From: a virus
IMG/VR virus record: IMGVR_UViG_3300044837_000038
Coordinates: 1-33,487 of that record
DNA length: 33,487 nt
Direction: 5' to 3' (one strand)
Below are positions 5,267 to 13,626 of this stretch, piece after piece. The first letter of the stretch is position 1, and each line of letters starts with the position of its first letter. Both the position numbers and the translations under genes were made by a program. A model generated the notes under the pieces. The model saw only the letters and a list, made by a program, of their open reading frames with translations. It made no database searches and had not been told where the DNA came from.

Positions 5267-6603
5267 ATAAAAAGCAAGAAGAAGCTCAGGAGATATTAGC
5301 TGGGCCAGCTACTTACCTTATGTTGTTCGGCGGCTCTCGCAGTGGAAAAACATTCCTCCTAGTCCGCAATATCATCCTCAGAGCGCTCAAAGCGCACCAT
5401 TCACGTCATTGCATACTGCGCTTCCGTTTCAATGCGGTAAAGGCGTCTGTCGTCATGGATACATTTCCAAAATGCATGCAGTTGGTGTTTCCTGGGGTGA
5501 AATACACATTAAACAAAACAGACTGGTATGCTGAATTTGAGAATGGGTCACAAATATTCTTCGGGGGACTCGATGATAAAGAACGCACTGAAAAAATCCT
5601 TGGCATGGAGTTTGTCACGATATATCTCAATGAATCCAGTCAGATTCCTTGGGGTAGCGTTGGTATTGCTATTACTCGACTGGCGCAGAAAGCGACTCAA
5701 ACGATAGGTGGCCGTCCTCCAACTGATTTGAAGCCGCGCATGTACTTTGATTGTAATCCGCCTTCTAAGGTACATTGGTCATACATGCAGTTCATTGAAA
5801 AGCGCGATCCTGAAACCAAGAAGGTTATCGCCAATCCTGAGAATTACGCCTATTTTCAGATAAATCCGATGGACAATGCGGAGAATCTATCCTCTGGATA
5901 CTTGACCACATTACAGAGTCTTTCCGCACGTCTACAGAAACGATTCCTTAAAGGCGAGTTCGCAGACGCCAATCCTAATGCACTGTTCCACGATGAAATA
6001 ATCGACAAATGGCGTGTAATCGATGGCAATGTTCCAGACCTGATCCGCATCGTTGTTGCGGTCGATCCATCCGGCTCGGATGATGTAGATAACGCGGACA
6101 ATGACGCCATTGGTATCATCATTGCCGCGCTTGGCTCAGATGGAAACGCCTATGTGTTGGAAGACTGCACTGTGAAAGCTGGGCCTGCAACATGGGGTCG
6201 CGTGGCAACTGACGGATATGATCGACATCAAGCTGATATCATCGTTGGGGAAATCAACTACGGCGGAGCGATGGTAAAGCATGTCATCCAGACGGCTCGA
6301 CCACGTACGCCATATAAGACAGTGACAGCATCGCGCGGAAAAGCTGTGCGTGCCGAACCATTCAGCGCACTCTACGAACAAGGGAAAGTTCGGCATGTTG
6401 GCGATTTTCACGAGCTTGAAGACGAATTATGTGCATTCTCGACTGTTGGCTATGTTGGTGATAGATCGCCAAATCGTGCTGATGCTCTAATCTGGGCGCT
6501 TACTGAGCTATTTCCTGGCTTGGTTGCTGATAACCGAAAACAGAAAGAATTCAATCCAAACGACATGATCCCATCAGGCGGTGGATATCCTGTGCATAAC
6601 TAG
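5254..6603 (+). CDS. Terminase large subunit (packaging ATPase/nuclease)
   Basis: A 449-residue TerL. The ATPase domain has Walker A GGSRSGKT (26-33) and Walker B VTIYLNE (121-127, catalytic Glu127). The C-terminal RNase H-like nuclease shows VAVDPSGSDD (Asp271), VGEIN (Glu333) and a late acidic residue in RADALIWALTEL. It translocates DNA into the procapsid through the portal and cuts concatemers. The start overlaps the end of the HNH gene, with only weak Shine-Dalgarno (CCGGA). The next gene is the portal, after a 57-base gap with an inverted repeat. Confidence 0.95.
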   Translation: MFKLNKKQEEAQEILAGPATYLMLFGGSRSGKTFLLVRNIILRALKAHHSRHCILRFRFNAVKASVVMDTFPKCMQLVFPGVKYTLNKTDWYAEFENGSQIFFGGLDDKERTEKILGMEFVTIYLNESSQIPWGSVGIAITRLAQKATQTIGGRPPTDLKPRMYFDCNPPSKVHWSYMQFIEKRDPETKKVIANPENYAYFQINPMDNAENLSSGYLTTLQSLSARLQKRFLKGEFADANPNALFHDEIIDKWRVIDGNVPDLIRIVVAVDPSGSDDVDNADNDAIGIIIAALGSDGNAYVLEDCTVKAGPATWGRVATDGYDRHQADIIVGEINYGGAMVKHVIQTARPRTPYKTVTASRGKAVRAEPFSALYEQGKVRHVGDFHELEDELCAFSTVGYVGDRSPNRADALIWALTELFPGLVADNRKQKEFNPNDMIPSGGGYPVHN

Positions 6604-6608
6604 CAAAT

Positions 6609-6637
6609 TGTTAAATAGAATATTTGCGCATTTAACA
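6609..6637 (+). other. Inverted repeat in the portal leader
   Basis: TGTTAAAT (6609-6616) and ATTTAACA (6630-6637) form perfect eight-base arms around a 13-base A+T-rich loop. No T tract follows. No good Shine-Dalgarno precedes the portal ATG (nearest G-rich bases GGTG are about 16 bases away), so this leader may matter for portal translation or be an operator. Confidence 0.4.
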
Positions 6638-6660
6638 TTTGGTGCTAATATCTGCACATT

Positions 6661-8829
6661 ATGTCAAATGACTATCCTCAAGCCCAAGACGAAAACACGG
6701 ATGCCGATAAGGTCATTCTCGATGAGGCGACAGAACGATTTGAGCGCATACAGTCGGATGATAAGGATAATCGTGACAATTACCGCGCAGATACATTATT
6801 CGTCTATTCTCCTGGTAATCAATGGCCTGATGAGGTAAGAGCAGTCAGGACACAATGGAAGGAACTCTGCCTAGAGTTCAACCAGCTTAAACAATTCGTA
6901 GCGCAAGTCGTCAATGATCAACGCCAGAACCGACCCGGCGTTCGATTCCATCCTGCTAGTGGGGATGCCTCCAAAGATGTAGCAGAAATCATGCAGGGCC
7001 TTACGCGTAGCATCGAGAATGACTCGAATGCAGAGGCTGTCTATGACAATGCCTTTCAAAGCGCAGTTGTTGGCGGTCGTGGTGCATGGCGTGTTTGCTC
7101 GGAATATGCTGATACAAACGGCTTCAATCAAAAGCTCTGCATTAAGCCGATCAACGACATGCTAAAGGTCTGGGCTGATCTGAATTATCAGCAACCTGAC
7201 GGATCGGACCGCAATTTCATCTTCATTGAGGAAGATTGCCCTAAGGATGAATTCGAGCGCCAATGGCCGAATGCTAAGCCTATTTCATGGGATTCACTGG
7301 ATTCCTGTTGGGGAAGCTCTGAAAATATCAAGGTGGTCGATTATTACCGGCGTGTCTGCAATAAGCGCGTCTTAGTCATGATGAGCGATGGTGCTATTGG
7401 CTTTAAAGATGAAATGCCGACGCCGCCAGAAGGAATCACCATTGTCAAAGAGCGCGATGTTGACGATTATAAGGTGGAATGGTTCACGATTGCTGGTGGT
7501 CAGCAGATTCTAGCCACATATGATTGGCCTGGTCCGATCATTCCGGTAATTATCATTCCAGGCGAGGACATGATCCTCGATGGCAAGCGCATCTATCAAG
7601 GCCTGACCCGTCATGCCCGCGATGCGCAGTCAATGCTGAACTTTGGCATGACACAGCAAGCTATTCACCTCTCATTAACGCCAAAAGCGCCATGGGTAAT
7701 TGCAGAGGGCCAAGTCGAGGGTTACGAGACCATTTGGCGCGACGCCAATCAAAAGAATTACAGCTATCTGCCATACAAGCCGGTGACTATCGGCGAAAGC
7801 ATGGCCCCGCCTCCGCAACGTACCGCTCCTTCCATGCCTGACGCTGGCTGGGATCGCTGGTGTCAGACCATGATAGCAATGATCAAGTCGACCATCGGTA
7901 TGTATGAGCAGTCTTTGGGCCAAAAGGGTAACGAGACATCCGGCCGCGCTATTACTGCACGTGAGAAACAAGGGGATACGGCCACATTCAATTTTGTCGA
8001 CAACCTGTCTCGCGGGATTGCAATGACCGGGCGCATTTTCCAATACGCATTCCCAGTCTATTACGACACTCAACAAATGGTGCAAGTGGTCAATCCTGAT
8101 GATACTCGCAAGATGGTCATGATCAACCAGTCCATGCCAAATCCAGACAATCCTGCTGAAGCGATCAAAAACAACGATATTACCGTTGGCAAATATGCTG
8201 TCACTTGTGAGGCTGGCCCAAGCTATGCCACTAAGCGTCAGGAGACTTCCGAAGCCTTAATGTCGCTCGTCCAGGCATTCCCACCAGCAGCGCAGGTTGC
8301 GGGCGATCTTATCGTTAAATCGCTTGATGTGGCCGATGCGGACATCATCGCAGAGCGATTGAAGCTGATTATGCCGCCGCAAGTAATGCAGGCCGAACAA
8401 GCTAAGAAGGAAGGCAAAACGCCTCCTGATCCGCAAATGATGCAGCAGATGCAGCAACAGCAACAGCAGCTTGAGCAGGCTAAAGAAACCATGGATGCCA
8501 TGCATAAGCAGATAACCGATCTGCAATCAGGCGCGCAAGAGAAATTACAGGCCGCGCAGGTCGATGCGCAAGTCAAAATGCAACTCGCTCAGGCAGATGC
8601 AGCGGCCAAGTTGGAGCAATCGCAGGTAGATGCAGACGCGGCGATCAAGAAAGCGCATATGGACGCGGTGACGAAGATCGAGCTTGCCAAAATTGACGCC
8701 GAAACAAAGATCACGATTGCTGGTATGAATACGCCACCTGAATTGTCAGTAACCGGACAACTTGTTCCATCGCAACAATTACCAGAAACACCACAGAATG
8801 CGCAGCAAAATCAAGAAGTTGCACAATAG
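6661..8829 (+). CDS. Portal protein, P22 type
   Basis: At 722 residues the length is close to P22 gp1 (about 725). The N-terminal half has typical portal features (AVRTQWKELCLEFNQLKQFV, DQRQNRPGVRFHPAS, AVVGGRGAWRV, then IYQGLTRHARDAQSMLN). The C-terminal part (about 590-690) is Gln-rich and then a long heptad-like helix with repeating Q-x-D-A motifs (QVDAQVKMQLAQADAAAKLE), as expected for the helical barrel of P22-like portals. It forms the dodecameric ring at the packaging vertex. No clear ribosome site before ATG 6661. Confidence 0.93.
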   Translation: MSNDYPQAQDENTDADKVILDEATERFERIQSDDKDNRDNYRADTLFVYSPGNQWPDEVRAVRTQWKELCLEFNQLKQFVAQVVNDQRQNRPGVRFHPASGDASKDVAEIMQGLTRSIENDSNAEAVYDNAFQSAVVGGRGAWRVCSEYADTNGFNQKLCIKPINDMLKVWADLNYQQPDGSDRNFIFIEEDCPKDEFERQWPNAKPISWDSLDSCWGSSENIKVVDYYRRVCNKRVLVMMSDGAIGFKDEMPTPPEGITIVKERDVDDYKVEWFTIAGGQQILATYDWPGPIIPVIIIPGEDMILDGKRIYQGLTRHARDAQSMLNFGMTQQAIHLSLTPKAPWVIAEGQVEGYETIWRDANQKNYSYLPYKPVTIGESMAPPPQRTAPSMPDAGWDRWCQTMIAMIKSTIGMYEQSLGQKGNETSGRAITAREKQGDTATFNFVDNLSRGIAMTGRIFQYAFPVYYDTQQMVQVVNPDDTRKMVMINQSMPNPDNPAEAIKNNDITVGKYAVTCEAGPSYATKRQETSEALMSLVQAFPPAAQVAGDLIVKSLDVADADIIAERLKLIMPPQVMQAEQAKKEGKTPPDPQMMQQMQQQQQQLEQAKETMDAMHKQITDLQSGAQEKLQAAQVDAQVKMQLAQADAAAKLEQSQVDADAAIKKAHMDAVTKIELAKIDAETKITIAGMNTPPELSVTGQLVPSQQLPETPQNAQQNQEVAQ

Positions 8830-8884
8830 ACAAATTATTATGTAAAATCGCTGTCATTCGATAGCATTGCTACGAAAGAACAAT

Positions 8885-9913
8885 ATGAACTCAGTGCAAC
8901 TCCGCGCAGGTCAGACAAGCCAGCCATTCACGGTTGGAATAGGTTCCATCGTCACTATCACGCCTTCAAGCATTGGCGGAGGTACTGGATATGTCGAATA
9001 TTCCCTGAGTCCTGCGGCTGACATCCTGAATGGCCTTGGAGTCTGGAATCGTTGGCCGCTTGGTTCTGTTTCTGTAACAACTTCAAAAACAGCCTTGTTC
9101 GTATTTCAGGCACGCGCAGTTTGTATAACCGGTAGTCTATCTGCCACTTTTGGCGACCCAACAAATTCTTTGGCTTTATCCGTTATGACATGGGATGCCA
9201 ATGAAGTTATTTCACAATATGACGCTACTGGTAATTTCATAGGTACAAATTCCGTTGGAACTACTAGCACAACGCCAGCATTTTTATGGGCGAATCGACC
9301 AGCAGCCACTTCTTCCAATGTTGGTCAATATATACGTATCACAGATGTCGGAGGTAATACTGGGTCAGGCGGTGGTAATTACTTCTTTTCTAATGGATTA
9401 CGTTGGAAGCCACTTAATGGCAGTATCTTACTAGATGGCATCGATACAGCGAATACATCTGTCGCAAATACAACTGAACAAAATTTAAATCCTAACCATA
9501 TCGTTATCCCTGCTGGCGTGATTGGTGATTTTGACCGTCTTCGCATACGATTTACAGCAACAAAAAGTAGCACTGTTGATACATCTGTAATCAGGCTTAG
9601 ATTTGGTCCATTAGGGACTATTGCTGATCCTGCTATATTAACAATTAGCGGATTTTCTACGACAAATATATCGATGGGTTCATTAATTGACTTTAAACGC
9701 ACAAGTGCTACGACGATTGAGAAATTAGGAAATGGGCTTACTAATAACCCATATTCTGGGTTTTCCACTATTGCATTTCCTGCTGATGTAACAATTTCTA
9801 GCATGGACGCAAATCCAATGTTCTTATCAATCACTTCGCAAATGACAACAGGTGCGGAAACTGTGTCTTTAGTTGATTACACAATGGAACTCTGTCCAAC
9901 AGATTCGCAATAA
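8885..9913 (+). CDS. Beta-rich structural protein, likely head decoration/fibre
   Basis: A 342-residue Ser/Thr/Gly-rich protein beginning MNSVQLRAGQTSQPFTVG. ATG 8885 has GAAAGAA upstream; TTG 8867 in the same frame is less likely. The segment WANRPAATSSNVGQYIRITD followed by Gly-rich turn and LRWKPLNGSILLDG (residues about 138-190) resembles a module found in tail-spike and head-fibre proteins. The C-terminal part is beta-rich (IPAGVIGDFDRLRIRFTATK). It lies between portal and scaffold, where P22 has no gene. Confidence 0.65.
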   Translation: MNSVQLRAGQTSQPFTVGIGSIVTITPSSIGGGTGYVEYSLSPAADILNGLGVWNRWPLGSVSVTTSKTALFVFQARAVCITGSLSATFGDPTNSLALSVMTWDANEVISQYDATGNFIGTNSVGTTSTTPAFLWANRPAATSSNVGQYIRITDVGGNTGSGGGNYFFSNGLRWKPLNGSILLDGIDTANTSVANTTEQNLNPNHIVIPAGVIGDFDRLRIRFTATKSSTVDTSVIRLRFGPLGTIADPAILTISGFSTTNISMGSLIDFKRTSATTIEKLGNGLTNNPYSGFSTIAFPADVTISSMDANPMFLSITSQMTTGAETVSLVDYTMELCPTDSQ

Positions 9914-9921
9914 GGATTGAT

Positions 9922-10209
9922 ATGACGATGACAGCATGTGGGTATCAACAAATTGCGTCAACTGGCCTTGCAACAGCGGTCGGTTTGACAATCCCTACAA
10001 CTTCGCAACAGAAGCCGACGCAGTGCATTATTACGTGCGAGACACAAGCTATCCGCTGGCGTGATGATGGCGTGAATCCAACCGCTACAGTTGGCTATCC
10101 GCTGGCTGTTGGTGCTGAATTGCGCTATGACGGTAATTTGCCAGCTATCCGATTTATTGAACAAACCGCAAGCGCAGTGTTGAACGTAAGCTATTACTAT
10201 GGAAACTAG
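9922..10209 (+). CDS. Small beta-rich structural protein (95 aa)
   Basis: It begins MTMTACGYQQIASTGLATAVGL and ends AIRFIEQTASAVLNVSYYYGN. The motif with R-W-R-D-D-G and the IRFIEQ-x-x-x-A-x-LNVSYY end is a familiar pattern in small phage head/decoration proteins. Start supported by AAGGA. It overlaps the next start by 11 bases. Role inferred from position. Confidence 0.65.
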   Translation: MTMTACGYQQIASTGLATAVGLTIPTTSQQKPTQCIITCETQAIRWRDDGVNPTATVGYPLAVGAELRYDGNLPAIRFIEQTASAVLNVSYYYGN

Positions 10210-10534
10210 CCCATCGCAGTACCCATCATCGCTTACATCTGTCTATCAGACGGCAACTCCTTTGGCAGGAGATACGGTAATTGGGACGGCAACGGCATCT
10301 AATCTGCTTACCTGGATTACGCCCGCTGGAACGTTGCTGACTTTGACTTACACGTTGCCATCAAATGCGAGTTCTGTCATTGGCCAAGTTGTGCGTATTG
10401 GTTCCTCTCAGGCCGTTACCACTCTGACAATTAATGGCGCGACAACAATATTGAATACGATTACAGCATTAGTCGCTGGTGCATGCGTGCAATTGATTAA
10501 AGTTGCTGATAACACTTGGACAAGATTAATTTAA
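10199..10534 (+). CDS. Small beta-rich structural protein, fibre-domain-like (111 aa)
   Basis: The protein has a fibre-type domain: LTLTYTLPSNASSVIGQVVRIGSSQAVTTL, then a Thr/Ile-rich strand series and VQLIKVADNTWTRLI at the end. This arrangement is common at the C-terminus of phage tail-fibre and head-fibre proteins. ATG 10199 lies inside the 3' end of the upstream gene. Probably a decoration or head-fibre subunit. The 93 bases after it hold only a loose CTGTTC/GAACAG inverted repeat. Confidence 0.6.
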   Translation: METSPSQYPSSLTSVYQTATPLAGDTVIGTATASNLLTWITPAGTLLTLTYTLPSNASSVIGQVVRIGSSQAVTTLTINGATTILNTITALVAGACVQLIKVADNTWTRLI

Positions 10535-10627
10535 GAAATTCGTCAGTTTTCGGTACTGTTCCTGAAAGCACAATGGCGTAACGAACAGGTGATGACAAAC
10601 ATAAACCCTCTTTTTTAGGAACATAAA

Positions 10628-11368
10628 ATGGCTACTACTTACTATCTGGTTCCGGCGGGTACTGTCTCGCCGAACATCGCAATTACGCCGCAAGTATCTG
10701 TTACCGCTGGTCCGTCTGTTTTGGGCGGCTCTGTCACGCTGGAATTCGCTACTAGTCAGCAAGGCCCATGGGCTACTGCATTCACTGGTACAACTGGCGG
10801 TTCCTACCGGCCTATCGTCAATGGCTATGTGCGGATCACTGCTGTCACCAATTCGGTGAATGCATTCGTTTCCGATCTGGGCCAGGGTGCAAATGGTGAT
10901 TTCGACACATTGATTCAACTGAATGCAGTTATGGCTTCGCCGAACTCGACATCTGCTGCATATCTGGCAGGCTTCAAGATTCCGCCTAACTTCCTGAGCC
11001 CTAACTTCCGTATTGAAGTGTCCGGCACATTGTCACTGACCAATAGCGCCACTGTGAAGACCCTGAACGTGTACGGTAACGGCATCGCTGGCACAGCACT
11101 GGCAACTTCGCCATCTCTGGCATCGATTGCCAATTACAACTTCAATACGGTCATCAGTGGTCGTGGCGATGGGGCAACGATCATTGGTTCCGGTATGCTG
11201 GCATCGCAGACAGCGGCGCAAGGTGGTTACGGTTCGACTACCACAGCCATTCCATCTCTGACATTCGCTTATTTGACTACTGAACTGGAAATTGTGGTCG
11301 GCGTCACCAAGGCGACTGGTACGGACACTGCGCAACTTGAAACACTGCGCGCAACGATTTACGTTTAA
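10628..11368 (+). CDS. Beta-rich structural protein, likely capsid decoration (246 aa)
   Basis: It begins MATTYYLVPAGTVSPNIAIT with TTAGGAAC upstream. The first 90 residues look like an Ig-like beta sandwich; a middle region contains PPNFLSPNFRIEVSGTLSLTNS, and the C-terminus TELEIVVGVTKATGTDTAQLETLRATIYV resembles the end of 8885-9913 (last strands around MFLSITSQMTTGAETVSLVDYTMEL). G+C is higher than in its upstream neighbours. A hairpin separates it from the scaffold gene. Confidence 0.6.
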   Translation: MATTYYLVPAGTVSPNIAITPQVSVTAGPSVLGGSVTLEFATSQQGPWATAFTGTTGGSYRPIVNGYVRITAVTNSVNAFVSDLGQGANGDFDTLIQLNAVMASPNSTSAAYLAGFKIPPNFLSPNFRIEVSGTLSLTNSATVKTLNVYGNGIAGTALATSPSLASIANYNFNTVISGRGDGATIIGSGMLASQTAAQGGYGSTTTAIPSLTFAYLTTELEIVVGVTKATGTDTAQLETLRATIYV

Positions 11369-11390
11369 AACGCATTTGCATCAATGCTTA

Positions 11391-11415
11391 CCAGTGAGCT
11401 TTTCCACTGGGTTTT
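11391..11415 (+). terminator. Hairpin with short T run before the scaffold gene
   Basis: CCAGTG (11391-11396) pairs with CACTGG (11405-11410) around eight bases and is followed by GTTTT. It may be a partial terminator lowering transcription into scaffold and coat, or an mRNA-stabilising 3' end for the abundant decoration transcript. Confidence 0.4.
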
Positions 11416-11430
11416 GATACTTGGGAAACC

Positions 11431-12297
11431 ATGGCTGATACTAACGAACAGCAATCATTGGCTGAAAACAATGAGGTAGTTGAGTCTGATATTGCGGAAC
11501 AAGATATTACGCAGGCCAATGAAGCAGACGCATTGGAAGATTCGGAAACGGATGAGGAAAAGAATGCTCGTGCAATAGAAGAGGAAGCGACTAAACGCGC
11601 TGCCAAGGAAGAGAAACGCCAGCTAGGGGTACAGCGACGGATTGATGAATTAACCGCCGCACGGTATCAAGAGAAGGCGCGTGCAGACCATTTGCAGACA
11701 GAGATTGAACGCCTGCGACAACCTGTGCAACCTCAACAACAGGCAAGCGGTGAACCGCAACGTGATCAGTTCGAAAGCTATGAAGACTATCTGGAAGCCA
11801 AGGTTACATTCAAGGCGCAACAGATCGTTGATAAGCAATTAGAGCAGTCAGCTACGAAGCAAAAGGAAACGACGACGGCAGCCGAAGCATATAAAACGCA
11901 GCAGGCTGAACAGCGTCAATTCCTCGAGAATCGCGGCAAGCTCGAAAAAGAAATTCCAGACTACAAGGATACGATAGAGGATTGGGAGCCAAATCTTCCT
12001 GATACTGTAGCGGCCATGTTGATCAAATTGCCTGATGGCCCTTTGATTACGTATCACATGGCAAAGAATCCAAGCCTGGAAGCTCAATTTCGTGATCAAC
12101 CTGAATACATGCATGGTGTGATCTTGGGGCAGTTAATCGCCTCACTCAAAAGTCCTCCGAAGGTAACTACAGCGCCCGCGCCGGGTAAGACAGTATCGAC
12201 GACAAAGACAACCTCTACCGGGGATGAACCGCCGTCTGATCCTGAGCAATATTTTGCGTGGGCTACACGTCAGCAGAAAGCTGGCAAACTTCGTTAA
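11431..12297 (+). CDS. Scaffolding protein
   Basis: A 288-residue acidic, helical, Gln/Glu-rich protein directly before the coat gene. Residues 1-55 are acidic, 55-165 form an almost continuous charged helix (EEKNARAIEEEATKRAAKEE, then RIDELTAARYQEKARADHLQ), and the C-terminus is Pro/Thr/Lys-rich ending QQKAGKLR, with the basic tip that P22-type scaffolds use to contact coat. It co-assembles with coat into the procapsid and leaves during packaging. Cysteine-free composition, size and order portal-scaffold-coat match P22 gp8. Confidence 0.85.
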   Translation: MADTNEQQSLAENNEVVESDIAEQDITQANEADALEDSETDEEKNARAIEEEATKRAAKEEKRQLGVQRRIDELTAARYQEKARADHLQTEIERLRQPVQPQQQASGEPQRDQFESYEDYLEAKVTFKAQQIVDKQLEQSATKQKETTTAAEAYKTQQAEQRQFLENRGKLEKEIPDYKDTIEDWEPNLPDTVAAMLIKLPDGPLITYHMAKNPSLEAQFRDQPEYMHGVILGQLIASLKSPPKVTTAPAPGKTVSTTKTTSTGDEPPSDPEQYFAWATRQQKAGKLR

Positions 12298-12309
12298 GGA
12301 AAATTTATC

Positions 12310-13551
12310 ATGGCAAACGGCTTTCAAAACCCAGTGATGTACACCGATGAGACTCTGCGAGTTCTCATGAACAATATCGTGCTTGGCAAAAAAGTATCAC
12401 GCAAGCACCAAAAGGAATTCGGCAAAGACTCGATGAAGATTGGTGACACAATCAACATCCGTCGTCCTGCTCGATTCACTGTTTCGAGTGGTCAGGCGTT
12501 TCAAGGCCAGGACTACACCGAAACATCGATCCCGCTGGTGGTCAACCAACAAAAGCACATCGATACGTCTTTCACAAGCGCCGATTTGACTTTGAAGGTG
12601 CAAGACTTTTCGGATCGCGTCATCAAGCCGGGTGCAATTCAGATTGCTCAGCAAATCGATATCGATGGTTATATCAATGCGAAAAACACCATCGGCAATC
12701 TGACCGGCACTGCCGGCACTTCGCCGAACAATGTTTCGTTCCTGTTCGACATCGGCAAGAAGCTGGATGATTTCTCCGTTCCGCGCGATGATCAACGGTT
12801 CTATGTTGCCGATCAAGGCACTACAGCATCGCAAGTCGCCGCACTGACTGGTTTTTTCAATCAGCAAAAGATGGTCGGCCAACAATACGAAGACGGTATC
12901 TTCGTTGATGGCACCAATACCATTGGCCTCAAGATCGCCATGTCGCAAAACGTGTCGCGTCAACTGGTCGGCCCTCTGGGCGGTTCGCCAGTGGTCAACG
13001 GTGCATCGCAAGGTCTGGTATCTGGCTGGGCTAACACTGGCACATTGATTACCAATGGCTGGACTGCTGCTGCTGCTCTGCGTCTGCGTGCTGGCGATGT
13101 TTTCACTGCGGTCGGCTGCAATTCGGTCAATCCAGTGACAAAGAACTCGACAGGTCAATTGATGCAGTTCGTAGTGTTGTCGGATACATCTTCGGATGCT
13201 TCTGGTAATGCAACGATCAGCATCAGCCCCGCGATCATCACTGCTGGCCCATTCCAGAACGTCACTGCATCGCCGACCAACGGCGGTGCACTGGTTGTCT
13301 CTGGTACTGCATCGACAAGCTATGCGCGTAACCTGGCATGGCATTCCGATGCATTCGAACTAGCTGTAGTCAAGATGGTTGACTTAGCTGAGTTCGGCGG
13401 CTGGGGTGCGGTCCGTTCACAAGATGGATTTGCACTGCGTGTGTTCCGTCAGGCAGCTATCTCATCTGACACTGTCGGGAATCGCGTCGACTCTTTGTAT
13501 GGGTGGGCCAGCCCCTATCCTGAACAAGCTACGCAACAGGTTAGTGCGTGA
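12310..13551 (+). CDS. Major capsid (coat) protein, P22 type
   Basis: A 413-residue protein matching the P22-type coat family (P22 gp5 about 430). Features include MANGFQNPVMYTDETLRVLM, KIGDTINIRRPARFTV, then VNQQKHIDTSFTSADLTL, and a late segment LAWHSDAFELAVVKM with GFALRVFRQAAISSDTVGNRVDSLYGW. The central Gly/Ser/Thr region (about 225-345) corresponds to the inserted telokin-like domain of P22 coat. Start has AAGGA upstream. Codons look optimised for high expression. An HNH gene follows immediately. Confidence 0.94.
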   Translation: MANGFQNPVMYTDETLRVLMNNIVLGKKVSRKHQKEFGKDSMKIGDTINIRRPARFTVSSGQAFQGQDYTETSIPLVVNQQKHIDTSFTSADLTLKVQDFSDRVIKPGAIQIAQQIDIDGYINAKNTIGNLTGTAGTSPNNVSFLFDIGKKLDDFSVPRDDQRFYVADQGTTASQVAALTGFFNQQKMVGQQYEDGIFVDGTNTIGLKIAMSQNVSRQLVGPLGGSPVVNGASQGLVSGWANTGTLITNGWTAAAALRLRAGDVFTAVGCNSVNPVTKNSTGQLMQFVVLSDTSSDASGNATISISPAIITAGPFQNVTASPTNGGALVVSGTASTSYARNLAWHSDAFELAVVKMVDLAEFGGWGAVRSQDGFALRVFRQAAISSDTVGNRVDSLYGWASPYPEQATQQVSA

Positions 13552-13555
13552 TGTA

Positions 13556-13584
13556 TTGAAATCATAGCATTGTGACTGTATAAT
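13556..13584 (+). promoter_or_regulatory. Strong sigma70-type promoter for the coat-downstream HNH gene
   Basis: TTGAAA (13556-13561) and a perfect TATAAT (13579-13584) are spaced by exactly 17 bases. Transcription would start near 13591, inside the left arm of the hairpin at 13582-13623. The -35 begins five bases after the coat stop. Confidence 0.8.
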
Positions 13585-13623
13585 CTCCAAGATGCGGATA
13601 TGTCCCCGTTAATCTTGGAGATT
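13582..13623 (+). promoter_or_regulatory. RBS-sequestering hairpin overlapping the HNH promoter
   Basis: AATCTCCAAGAT (13582-13593) and ATCTTGGAGATT (13612-13623) are perfect 12-base complementary arms around an 18-base loop. The right arm contains the GGAG ribosome site (13617-13620) of ATG 13627. Transcripts reading through from the coat gene contain both arms and would hide the site; transcripts from the local promoter start near 13591 and lose most of the left arm, leaving it open. Confidence 0.8.
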
Positions 13624-13626
13624 GTT

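Noticed and set aside
8238-8576. - strand frames with poly-Cys or poly-Leu runs opposite the portal C-terminus
   Set aside because: The runs are the complement of CAG/CAA glutamine codons in the portal tail.
8867-11368. Diversity-generating retroelement (variable repeat in the beta-rich genes)
   Set aside because: No reverse transcriptase gene and no template repeat were seen anywhere in the window.
12397-13344. Long - strand open frame (315 codons) opposite the coat gene
   Set aside because: It is fully antisense to a strongly recognised coat gene with expression-biased codons; its Arg/Cys/Ile-rich product looks like a shadow and has no ribosome site or recognisable motif.
13600-13626. Upstream ATG (13600) as start of the coat-downstream HNH protein
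   Set aside because: It lies in the loop of the hairpin with no ribosome site, while ATG 13627 has GGAG at correct spacing and begins at the conserved Zn-type motif.
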